Source: Antrihabitans stalactiti
Lineage (GTDB): Bacteria; Actinomycetota; Actinomycetes; Mycobacteriales; Mycobacteriaceae
Direction: 5' to 3'
Assembly (NCBI RefSeq): GCF_012932915.1
Contig: NZ_VCQU01000010.1
Location: 1-64,000 of the forward strand
Length of the DNA stretch: 64,000 nt
A program made the position numbers and the translations under genes. Below are positions 49,237-56,940 of the stretch, in pieces; position 1 is the first letter of the stretch, and each line of letters starts with the position of its first letter. The notes beneath the pieces were generated by a model. That model was given only the letters and a program-made list of their open reading frames with translations, was not told the DNA's origin and did no database searches.

Positions 49237-50402
49237 AACGGGTCCATCGTAGGTCGCGGAGGCGCCGCTGCGATGCCTGCCCGAAACTTCGGGACCCGCA
49301 TGCTCACCTTGGTTCCTGCGCCCGGTGCCGTATCAACAACGAGTCCGTAGTCGTTGCCGAACGCGGCGCGGAGTCGGTCGTCGACGTTCGCCAGGCCAAC
49401 GTGTGCGGACTCGCCACCTTCGACAGCGTCGAGCGCGCCCGATCGCAACACTTCCGGGTCCATGCCGACGCCGTCGTCTTCGACGCTGACGACGCAGTCG
49501 GTGCCCGCATCCTCGGCTGTGACGGTCACCGTTCCGGTCTTGCCCGCAAGCCCGTGCCGGACGGCGTTTTCGACGAGCGGTTGCAGCGCGAGAAACGGCA
49601 ACACGACGTTGAGCACCTCGGGCGCGACCTGGATCTTGCACTGCAACGCAGACCCGAATCGGGCTCGCTCCAGAGTGAGATAGCGGTCGATGTTGCGTAG
49701 CTCGTCGGCGAGGACGGTGAATTCGCCTGCGGTCCGGAAGGAGTAGCGGGTGAAGTCCGCGAATTCGAGGATGAGCTCCCGCGCGCGATCCGGGTCGGTG
49801 CGGACGAACGACGCGATCGTGTTGAGTGCGTTGTAGATGAAGTGCGGACTGATCTGCGCGCGCAACGCTCGCACCTCGGCCCGATCGAGTCGGGCGCGCG
49901 AGGCATCCAGTTCAGCCAGCTCGATCTGGCTGCTGGCGTAGCGAGCGACTTCGGTGATCGCACTGAGCATCCCGGGTCCCGGCGAGGTATTCGTGACCAC
50001 GCCGAGAACTCCGACAACCCCGGCATCTTCGACGACCAAAGGTTGCGCGACCAATGCGATCGCGCCGGACCCTGGGTTCGACACGAGCGCACGTCGCCCG
50101 TCGACGGCAGATTGGCGGGCGAGCTCGGTAAAGCGTTCTGCGAGTTCCGGATACGGACCATTCCAGGCGAGCAGATCGCCGTCGTCCGAGGCTATGCCCA
50201 GCGCATCTGCACCGGTCAGGAGGCGAAGGTGCGGCGCAGCTTCTTCGGCCGATTGCTGGTCGAGGCCACGTCGAAGCGGATGTGCGGCAAGGGAAGCGGT
50301 ATGCAGCGTGGCATGAACGGCACGCTCGGCCGGCGTCGTCAGTTCGCGGCGCGTCCGCATCCACACGAGCACCGGGACGCCGATCAGTGCCGCAACAACC
50401 AA
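49233..50402 (-). CDS. LytS/YpdA-type sensor histidine kinase
   Basis: This is a 389-aa (or slightly longer) kinase. It has an N-terminal membrane segment, a GAF-like sensor region (about 50-165) and a His_kinase/HATPase unit. The H-box is in AQISPHFIYNALNTIASF (about 186-203), the N-box in LQPLVENAVRHGL (about 275-287), and G-box residues in GLANVDDRLRAAFG. The only canonical in-frame start is TTG 50402. An AAGGAG sequence lies about 30 bases upstream, followed by in-frame ATC/ATT codons that would complete the membrane helix, so a rare start codon is possible. Its stop overlaps the LytTR start. Confidence 0.85.
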   Translation of the reverse strand: MVVAALIGVPVLVWMRTRRELTTPAERAVHATLHTASLAAHPLRRGLDQQSAEEAAPHLRLLTGADALGIASDDGDLLAWNGPYPELAERFTELARQSAVDGRRALVSNPGSGAIALVAQPLVVEDAGVVGVLGVVTNTSPGPGMLSAITEVARYASSQIELAELDASRARLDRAEVRALRAQISPHFIYNALNTIASFVRTDPDRARELILEFADFTRYSFRTAGEFTVLADELRNIDRYLTLERARFGSALQCKIQVAPEVLNVVLPFLALQPLVENAVRHGLAGKTGTVTVTAEDAGTDCVVSVEDDGVGMDPEVLRSGALDAVEGGESAHVGLANVDDRLRAAFGNDYGLVVDTAPGAGTKVSMRVPKFRAGIAAAPPRPTMDPL

Positions 50403-50458
50403 CGCGACGACAATTGCGGCGGTGATGATCGGCTCCTTCGGCTACGGCCTGTGTTCGG

Positions 50459-51298
50459 TCACGGCAGGCGAGGACCCTTACCCCAGTACAGGTCGCCGCG
50501 GTCGCGGTGGGCCCAGCCACCGGCGTCGTAGCCTTCGAGTGTGAATGCTTCTTCGCAGAACTGCATTCCGAAGACCGAGAGATAGATGCTGCGGTACACC
50601 GAGATGGCTCGTTTCACTCGGTGCATCGCAGCGACCGCTTCGGGGTGCGCTTCGATCAAGTAGTAGCGACGAAAATCCACCACCGGCTCGTCCGAAAACC
50701 GGACCAGCCCAAGCCTGTTCAGGTTGCCGAGGTAGTGCTTGGCACGATCGGGCCAGGCGCAGCCTGCCATGTCGGCGACGAAGGAAATACCGGCGGCGAT
50801 CCTCTGCGAACCGATTCCGAACAATGTATTCGTCCGGATGTCGATCGACGGTTGTGCACCGGCAACAGCGAGGAACCGCAGAATGCGAGCCTCATCCGGT
50901 GTGAGCTCGCTCAGGATGTGGTCGAAGGCCGGATGTTCGCGATTGGCTTGCGCGGCAGCGCTCCACGAGCGATACAACAGCTCGTCGCCTCGCCGTTTGA
51001 GTCCGCGCGGTGCGCCTTGCGATCGAGACTGCGTCTCCTCTTCGACTCCGAGCGCACTCATCGCCGCAGCACGGACCTGTTCGATCTGCGAATCCAAGAT
51101 CTCCGAGACTGGGACGCCGGTCGCGAACTGGCTTGCCACGTCACTGGCGTTGTCGACCGAACCTTTGGTGATGACGTTCACGGCTCGAAGCAACGACGCC
51201 GCCGTCAGGCGCGCAATCCCCAAGGGGTCGGCGACGTTCGCGCCCATCTTGGCGATGTCGCCGACGGAAAGGCCTGAGTCTTCATCTTTTTCGCTCAT
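50459..51298 (-). CDS. Abi-alpha (DUF4393)-like protein
   Basis: This 279-aa protein has the Abi-alpha pattern in its middle and C-terminal half: PAFDHILSELTPDEARILRFL (about 125-145) followed by AVAGAQPSIDIRT and a LGNLNRLGLVRF segment near 190. The name comes from abortive-infection proteins, but most family members have no tested function. The start is ATG 51298, 1 bp after the DUF445 stop, so translation is coupled to DUF445. It is the last gene of the uncharacterised block before the LytSR-type pair, with 56 bp to the kinase start. There are no membrane helices. Confidence 0.68.
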   Translation of the reverse strand: MSEKDEDSGLSVGDIAKMGANVADPLGIARLTAASLLRAVNVITKGSVDNASDVASQFATGVPVSEILDSQIEQVRAAAMSALGVEEETQSRSQGAPRGLKRRGDELLYRSWSAAAQANREHPAFDHILSELTPDEARILRFLAVAGAQPSIDIRTNTLFGIGSQRIAAGISFVADMAGCAWPDRAKHYLGNLNRLGLVRFSDEPVVDFRRYYLIEAHPEAVAAMHRVKRAISVYRSIYLSVFGMQFCEEAFTLEGYDAGGWAHRDRGDLYWGKGPRLP

Positions 51299-51299
51299 G

Positions 51300-52646
51300 T
51301 CATGCTCCGAACAGAACGAGGTGCGCGGCGCCCACGCCAAGACCCAACACTGCGCCGTGGACGTACAACAACCACGCGTCTTGCTCGATCACCGAGTAGA
51401 TCATGTCCATGAATTGGTCCGGTGGTAGCTCGGCAAGTTTCTGCGTCGCGAATCGTTCGATCTTGGCAGCCTGCGCATCCGTGAATTCCTTGTCCTCGGT
51501 GAGCGTGGGCGCGAAGTCGAATGTGGCGCGCGCCGAACCGGCACTGAGGGCGTCGAATTCCTTGGGACCGATCGCAACTCGAACCATCGACTTCATCGGC
51601 CCGAGAATGTGGCCGATTTCGTGGGAGACCAGATCTTCGACGAATCCACGTGTTCGGTCGCCGCGCGGACCGTTCATCAGTTCGTCTGCGATGTTGGGGA
51701 TGGTGAGCACGTCCGTCGCGAGGACCTGACCGAAATCGGCCGCGGCCTTGCCCTGCCGTTTGGCGAGCTTGGCCTGCTTCCACGGGTATTTGTAGCGCGG
51801 CTGTGGTTCTGCGGGCTCGAAGACGATCTTCACGGCGAGGTAGTTCACCGTGACGCCGATCAGGGCAGCACCGACAAGCACGACGACCCAGGTAGGGATT
51901 GCGCTGACGATCGGCACCTGATGCCAGTAGTAGATGACCAGGGCGAAGATGACGCCGAACGGTAGGCCGAGCAGTCCGATCCGAATCATGAATTTCAGCT
52001 CGGGGGCGGCGACGCGCCAGATGAGGTCTTTCATGATCGTCGGATTGTCGGACAGGAATCGAATGGCCATGAGCCGGACGTCGACCATCTGCTCGACGTT
52101 CTCGCCGACTTTGTCGAGCGCACGAGTGGTGATTGCGGGCATTTGGTCTTCGATCGTCTTGACGAGAGTTTCCCGTACTCCCGGCGTCATGTCGCGCCAC
52201 AACTGCGGGTGTTCGCGTTCCATCACGTCGGCGACCAAACTCGGTAGATCCTCTTTCACGATCTCCGTGATGTGGCCTGCCAGTTGTTCCGGCTCGAACT
52301 GGAGGTACATGTCTTTGACGTTGCCGATCTTCATGATCGCTTTGTCGACGGCGAAGCAGGCCAGTTTTTCCGCACGTGCAGGAATGAAGCCCTGGTAACC
52401 GATGATTCCGCCGGGTGCCCACAGCGGCAGAACCTGCACGCGACGGGGGAGGAACGGGAAGATCGTTTTCAAGCCCGGAAGGTAGAAGCCACGAAACTGC
52501 ACCGGCGTGAACAGCATGAAAACGCCTGTCCAGTTGGTAATTACGCCTGCGATCACGCTCACGAGCGGGATGCTGATCATGTCGACCCAGAATTTCGACA
52601 GGCCGGTCATTTCCTCCCAATCGAGGAATGGACCGCTCGCAATCAT
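51300..52646 (-). CDS. DUF445 family membrane protein (paralogue 1)
   Basis: This 448-aa protein has DUF445 features: an N-terminal helix with IPLVSVIAGVITNWTGVFMLFTPVQFRGF (about 18-46, NWxG and PxxFxG type), GIIGYQGFIPARAEKLA (about 70-86) and a second membrane pair in the middle (about 220-275, with VNYLAVKIVFEP). It ends in a hydrophobic tail. DUF445 proteins are inner-membrane proteins of unknown role. The start is ATG 52646; a better-looking GGGAGGAA lies too close to an internal ATG. The next gene downstream follows with 1 bp between stop and start. Confidence 0.87.
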   Translation of the reverse strand: MIASGPFLDWEEMTGLSKFWVDMISIPLVSVIAGVITNWTGVFMLFTPVQFRGFYLPGLKTIFPFLPRRVQVLPLWAPGGIIGYQGFIPARAEKLACFAVDKAIMKIGNVKDMYLQFEPEQLAGHITEIVKEDLPSLVADVMEREHPQLWRDMTPGVRETLVKTIEDQMPAITTRALDKVGENVEQMVDVRLMAIRFLSDNPTIMKDLIWRVAAPELKFMIRIGLLGLPFGVIFALVIYYWHQVPIVSAIPTWVVVLVGAALIGVTVNYLAVKIVFEPAEPQPRYKYPWKQAKLAKRQGKAAADFGQVLATDVLTIPNIADELMNGPRGDRTRGFVEDLVSHEIGHILGPMKSMVRVAIGPKEFDALSAGSARATFDFAPTLTEDKEFTDAQAAKIERFATQKLAELPPDQFMDMIYSVIEQDAWLLYVHGAVLGLGVGAAHLVLFGA

Positions 52647-52725
52647 GTCCACAATTCCACTTCCATACAGCGTTGGATGGCCAGAGCTCGATGCGAAGTC
52701 TAACGGTGGGTGATCCGAATGCGGA

Positions 52726-53736
52726 TCAGTCGAGTATCTGTTGCACGGCCGGGGAATTGAAGAAGTCCGTATGGGTGCGTCGGACGGCGTCCTCGAACAT
52801 TCCGTTCGCCACCACGAGTTCGAGAAGCGGCGGTGCAAAACGGTTCGCCTCTTCGAGAATGTCGTCGCGCCCGACGCCGATGTCTTCGAGCAACTCGGCC
52901 AGACTCGTCTCCCCATACTTCTCGAAGAAATAGCCGACGCCTTCGGCCAAGAGCTCGCGAAAGTACTCCGTTTTGCGGAAGCTGAACCAGAACTCGAAGA
53001 TCAGGACCAGCAGGTCCTCGATATCGTCGGCCGAGACCAGGTCGCCGAACGAGCTGATCGGCTCGTCGGAGTGTCGCTGCCACAGGTCGACGGTCGCGTC
53101 GACGAGCGGGCTGGGTTCGTCGGTGTTTGCCGAGGCGCGGGCTTTTGCCTGAACGTAGCGAACCAGCCGTTCGGATAGCTCCTGCAACCGCAGATCGGCC
53201 TGTCGTCCGGCGCCGGGTGCGATTCGCTCGAGGATTTGGGCGCCCGCTTCGATCACCTCGGCCACACCGGGGACCTTCTCGGCGACCCGCCGGTTGTCGG
53301 CGATCACGTCTGCTGCGACGCGGTGGACCAGCCACGACGCCCAACTTGTCGCCAGCGGACTTTCGGCCAGCCTGTCGACGAATCGTCCGAAGGCAGGCAA
53401 GCCGGTGAGCGAGGCTGTCAGCTCCTCGAACTGCCGTTCGTCGAGCAAGAGACGCAACGGCTCGCGACCGTGAACGCTGTGCCCGTACAAGCGGCGAGCC
53501 ATCTCACCGGCAAGTTCGGGGATGGATCCGTCGATCCGCCAATTCGCGGCGTATTTCTGTGCGACTGCAGTGATCTGCTCGGCAGTGACCGCTTGGTTCA
53601 ACGTCAACTTCGCGGCGTCGGCGAGCGTTGCATCGACTTCGCGCTCGATCAGCGCCGTCAACGAATCGCTGGTCAGCTGCTGCCGCCAGTATTCGACGAG
53701 CGCGGTCAGCAGAAGGTCGGCTTTCGTGTCGGTCAC
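52726..53736 (-). CDS. Uncharacterised helical protein, paralogue of 35883-36899
   Basis: I do not recognise this 336-aa protein. It is rich in charged amphipathic helices, with no membrane segment or signal peptide. It shares motif order with the 338-aa product at 35883-36899 (ESPL, ADNRR..EKVPG, DEPISS, GVGRDDILEEANRFAPP). It lies between GGDEF-EAL and DUF445 genes on the same strand. The start is GTG 53736 (VTDTKADLLL), which makes its length match the paralogue. The longer open frame runs into the GGDEF-EAL coding region and was rejected. Confidence 0.72.
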   Translation of the reverse strand: MTDTKADLLLTALVEYWRQQLTSDSLTALIEREVDATLADAAKLTLNQAVTAEQITAVAQKYAANWRIDGSIPELAGEMARRLYGHSVHGREPLRLLLDERQFEELTASLTGLPAFGRFVDRLAESPLATSWASWLVHRVAADVIADNRRVAEKVPGVAEVIEAGAQILERIAPGAGRQADLRLQELSERLVRYVQAKARASANTDEPSPLVDATVDLWQRHSDEPISSFGDLVSADDIEDLLVLIFEFWFSFRKTEYFRELLAEGVGYFFEKYGETSLAELLEDIGVGRDDILEEANRFAPPLLELVVANGMFEDAVRRTHTDFFNSPAVQQILD

Positions 53737-53770
53737 GAACCAAGGATATGGAAGTGGTCGAGATCGCGCG

Positions 53771-55516
53771 TCACAGCAGGCGCAGTTCGAGTGCTGGTTG
53801 CGGGCGTGCATAGAAGTAGCCCTGAGACAGGTCGATGCCGTGGCCGGCGACCAGAGCGGCTTGTTCTCGTGTTTCGACGCCTTCCACAATGACCTCGAGG
53901 TCGAATGCTGCCGCGATGGCGGTGATCGCATTCAGCAGTGGGTGCGCCGCCTCGGTATCGGCAATGATCGCGCCGTCGACCTTGAGGATGTCGCACGGCA
54001 GTGTCGCAACCCTGCTCAAAGTGGAGTAGCCGCTGCCGAAATCGTCGACGGCGATCCGAATTCCCATGTCGCGCAACTGCGCGAGGAGTCGCGTCGCGTC
54101 GCGAGAATCGGCGGCAAGGTCGGTTTCGGTCACTTCGAGCACGAGTCGTTCTGCGGGCCAACCGGTTCGGGCAAGTATCGCGGCGACGATGTCGGCGTAG
54201 GCATGACCGTTGAGCTCGGGGCCAGAGACGTTGACGTGGAGGTCGAGCGGTCGCGCGATGTTCGCCTGCAGCTGGTGAGCCTGGGTACAGGCGAGGTCGA
54301 GTACGAGCCGGCCCAGGTCGGAAATGAGGTCGTTGTCTTCGGCGAGTCGTACCAGCCCTTCCGGTGTGATGTCTGGGTGCAGCGTGGCGGGCCACCGCAC
54401 CAGGGCCTCGACGGCCACCGCTTCGGCAGTGCCGCGATCGGATATCCGGACGATCGGCTGGAAAAATACAGCGAGAGCGCGGGTTTCGATGGCGTGACGG
54501 AGTGAGTCGACGATCGCCGGCCGTTCTGCGGACTCGACTACGACGCGACCGCGGCCAGCGTTCTTGGCCCGGTACAGCGCGATATCGGCGCGGCCGATGA
54601 TCAGCGACGCGGAGTCCCCGCGCCGCCAACTGGTGATCCCGGCGGAGCAGTCCGTGGAGGCGGCCGATCGAAGCTGATCTGCGATCAGTGCTGCTTCCGT
54701 CTCGGAGGTGTTCGGAAGCAACAGGGCGAATTCGTCGCCGCCGTAGCGGGAGAGGAGCCGGCCGGGTTTGAGGATGTTCAGCCACGCCTCCGCGACTTGT
54801 TTCAGTAGCTGGTCCCCAGCGGTGTGTCCGAGGTGGTCGTTGATCGATTTGAAACGGTCCAAATCGAAAAGCACAAGCGCCAACGACTGCCCGGAAGTCG
54901 CTGCCTTCTCCATTTCCACGTAGAGCACATTGTCGAGCCCGCGGCGGTTCAGAAGCCCGGTCAAGGGGTCGAACACCGCTTCTCTCGCGACAATGTTGAG
55001 CGCTGTCACCGATGCCCCGACGAGGCCGGCTGCGGTCGCAGGCAGAACCGCCGCCCACCAGGGCATGTCGTCGTCGAGCATTCCGACGACAAGGCAGAAA
55101 ATGACTACCGTCGTGATGAGGACGGTTGCTTTCGGCCAGCTGAAAGCGAGTGCGGCGTGACACGTGATGCATGTGTAGATGGATGCGATGGCGACATCGC
55201 CCGCAACGGTCGGTGCCTGCCCGATCAACACAGTCACCACGACGATCGAGAGGCCGACGAACGCCAGATGCGCGTTAGTTGTCAATCGCGATCGCAGAAT
55301 GTGGACGCCGATTCCCATGACGATCGAAAAGGCCGAGCCGCCGACAATGATCAACTTGTTCGAATCTGGCGCCGGCATTGCCGATCCGAAGATGATGCCA
55401 GCCACGCCGATGACGAGGAAAAACCCTGCTGTCGTGCGACCCATCACGTCCCGGTTGGTCAACGCGGGAGCCGGGATCGCGGCGGCGATCACACGCTGCC
55501 GCGCAGTTCGGTCCAT
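53771..55516 (-). CDS. Membrane GGDEF-EAL cyclic-di-GMP protein
   Basis: This is a 581-aa protein. It has about six membrane helices (about 25-170), a GGDEF domain (about 180-330) with intact SRYGGDEFALLLP, and an EAL domain (about 340-575). The EAL domain has VAVEALVRW, the Asn in LHVNVSGPE, Glu in LEVTETDL, DDFGSGYS, KVDGAI and EGVET, all at expected places. Both synthase and phosphodiesterase activity are therefore plausible. It is the second gene of the minus-strand block, 44 bp after the upstream DUF445 stop. The next gene, for the helical protein, starts 34 bp downstream of its stop. Confidence 0.92.
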   Translation of the reverse strand: MDRTARQRVIAAAIPAPALTNRDVMGRTTAGFFLVIGVAGIIFGSAMPAPDSNKLIIVGGSAFSIVMGIGVHILRSRLTTNAHLAFVGLSIVVVTVLIGQAPTVAGDVAIASIYTCITCHAALAFSWPKATVLITTVVIFCLVVGMLDDDMPWWAAVLPATAAGLVGASVTALNIVAREAVFDPLTGLLNRRGLDNVLYVEMEKAATSGQSLALVLFDLDRFKSINDHLGHTAGDQLLKQVAEAWLNILKPGRLLSRYGGDEFALLLPNTSETEAALIADQLRSAASTDCSAGITSWRRGDSASLIIGRADIALYRAKNAGRGRVVVESAERPAIVDSLRHAIETRALAVFFQPIVRISDRGTAEAVAVEALVRWPATLHPDITPEGLVRLAEDNDLISDLGRLVLDLACTQAHQLQANIARPLDLHVNVSGPELNGHAYADIVAAILARTGWPAERLVLEVTETDLAADSRDATRLLAQLRDMGIRIAVDDFGSGYSTLSRVATLPCDILKVDGAIIADTEAAHPLLNAITAIAAAFDLEVIVEGVETREQAALVAGHGIDLSQGYFYARPQPALELRLL

Positions 55517-55560
55517 TGCGTAACACTAACGACCGACGATGTACATCGGCTGTAAACGGT

Positions 55561-56793
55561 TCAGGCTCCCAACACAAGGTGGAGCTGAAGCTCGCCGACG
55601 AGGAAGCCGAGCACGGCTCCGACAACGATGATCTTCCATTCGTCCTGCTTGAATGCGGGGCGTAACAGTTCCTCGTATTCTTCGTTCGTCATCGTCGCCA
55701 TCTTCTCGCCGAGGAAGCTGGGTAGGTCGACTACGCCATCCGCGAGGTTGCTCATCTCGACGCCCCGGGTCTTGATCCGCTCGATCACCAGGTCCGCCAC
55801 TCTGCGCTTGATGCGTTGGTAGGGAAATCCGCCGATGAGGGTCACCACAGGCTTTGCGATTCCGGATTGGTCGTCGACCGCCCGGTCCACCTCATGGGCG
55901 ATCAGGGCAAGGAATCGATCCGACTTGGGTCCGGTGAGCATTGCTTCGAGCATGTTTTCCGGCGTCAGAATTTCGGCGGCCACGATCTGGGCGTAATCGC
56001 GCGTCACCTCGTCGCGCCGCTTGTGGAACACGCCTTGCCAGGTGTAGCCGAAGATGCGACGCGGCTTGACCGGCCGAAAGATCATCTGCAGCGCCAGATA
56101 GTCGGTGACAAGACCGGTGATCGCACCGAACAACGGCATGATCCACGGCGAATGCGTGAGGGCGTAAGCGAACACCTGGACCACGCCGATGGCGAACCCG
56201 AACGGTATGCCGACGTTGCAGATGAACCTCAGTTCCGCCTTCCCGGTCGTGCGGAACAGCCGGACCGTCAACGCCTTGTCGCGGGTCAGCGCATTGATGG
56301 CGAGAGCGCGGATGTCGAGGACGTCGTCGACCTTCTCGCGCATTTCGCCCAGCATGCGTTCGACGGTCGCGGGCATGCTGTCGCCCAGTCGGCCGAGCAT
56401 GAGGGACTTCGCAGGCGGCGGAATGACTCCCCACAGCCCGGGGCGGGTCTCTTCGAACACCGCTTCGGTCAAATCGGTGATCATCTCGCGCATAGGTACG
56501 TCGAGCTTTGCCATCATGTCGTCGACGTCGATGCGGTCGATGATCTCCTGCGGGTTGAGGATTCTGCCCATCAGCAGATTCACAGCGATCGTCGCGATGC
56601 GTTCGACACCTCGCGGAACGATGCCCTGCCAACCGAGAAATGGCTTGATGCCCTTGAATTCCAATGGGCGGAACATCATTTCGACAGCCGCCAGCTTGGT
56701 CACGTACCCGATGACTGCCGCGATGATCGGCATCGACGCATACAGGTACCAGTGATCCTGGAGGTCTTGCAGAAAGCTGGTCAGGACACTCAC
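55561..56793 (-). CDS. DUF445 family membrane protein (paralogue 2), first gene of block
   Basis: This 410-aa DUF445 protein has an N-terminal helix with IIAAVIGYVTKLAAVEMMFRPLEFKG (about 23-48), GWQGIVPRGVERIA and a second membrane region (about 190-240, with LVTDYLALQMIFRPVKPRR). The duplicated MMFRP/MIFRP motif shows the internal repeat typical of the family. The start is GTG 56793. A perfect KstR-type palindrome lies 18 bp upstream, so this gene, and perhaps the block behind it, is predicted to respond to that repressor. Function is unknown. Confidence 0.88.
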   Translation of the reverse strand: MSVLTSFLQDLQDHWYLYASMPIIAAVIGYVTKLAAVEMMFRPLEFKGIKPFLGWQGIVPRGVERIATIAVNLLMGRILNPQEIIDRIDVDDMMAKLDVPMREMITDLTEAVFEETRPGLWGVIPPPAKSLMLGRLGDSMPATVERMLGEMREKVDDVLDIRALAINALTRDKALTVRLFRTTGKAELRFICNVGIPFGFAIGVVQVFAYALTHSPWIMPLFGAITGLVTDYLALQMIFRPVKPRRIFGYTWQGVFHKRRDEVTRDYAQIVAAEILTPENMLEAMLTGPKSDRFLALIAHEVDRAVDDQSGIAKPVVTLIGGFPYQRIKRRVADLVIERIKTRGVEMSNLADGVVDLPSFLGEKMATMTNEEYEELLRPAFKQDEWKIIVVGAVLGFLVGELQLHLVLGA

Positions 56794-56810
56794 CTCAGTA
56801 GTTGCCGCAC

Positions 56811-56832
56811 AAACTAGAACGTGTTCTAGTTT
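56811..56832. promoter_or_regulatory. KstR-type operator
   Basis: A perfect 22-bp palindrome has core TAGAACGTGTTCTA at 56815-56828. It fits the published KstR consensus TnnAACnnGTTnnA, the operator of the cholesterol-catabolism repressor in Mycobacterium and Rhodococcus. It lies 18 bp before the GTG of the DUF445 gene (minus) and 108 bp before the FAD gene (plus). A second TTCTAG at 56831 partly repeats the half-site. Confidence 0.75.
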
Positions 56833-56897
56833 CTAGGGTGACATGCACGAAAGCGTCGTGTCAATCGGAGCGTCTATTGACATGAGGCGGGCTGTTG

Positions 56898-56926
56898 GTC
56901 ATACACTCACGAAACAAATGTATGAC
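56898..56926 (+). promoter_or_regulatory. Inverted repeat at the promoter of the FAD-membrane-TetR operon
   Basis: GTCATACA (56898-56905) and TGTATGAC (56919-56926) are perfect 8-bp arms separated by 13 bp. TATGAC (56921-56926) is a possible -10 element, with GTCATA 17 bp upstream as a weak -35, so the arms cover the promoter. It ends 14 bp before ATG 56941. It could be the site of the TetR regulator encoded third in the operon; that is inference. Confidence 0.55.
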
Positions 56927-56940
56927 CGGAAGGCGGATCA

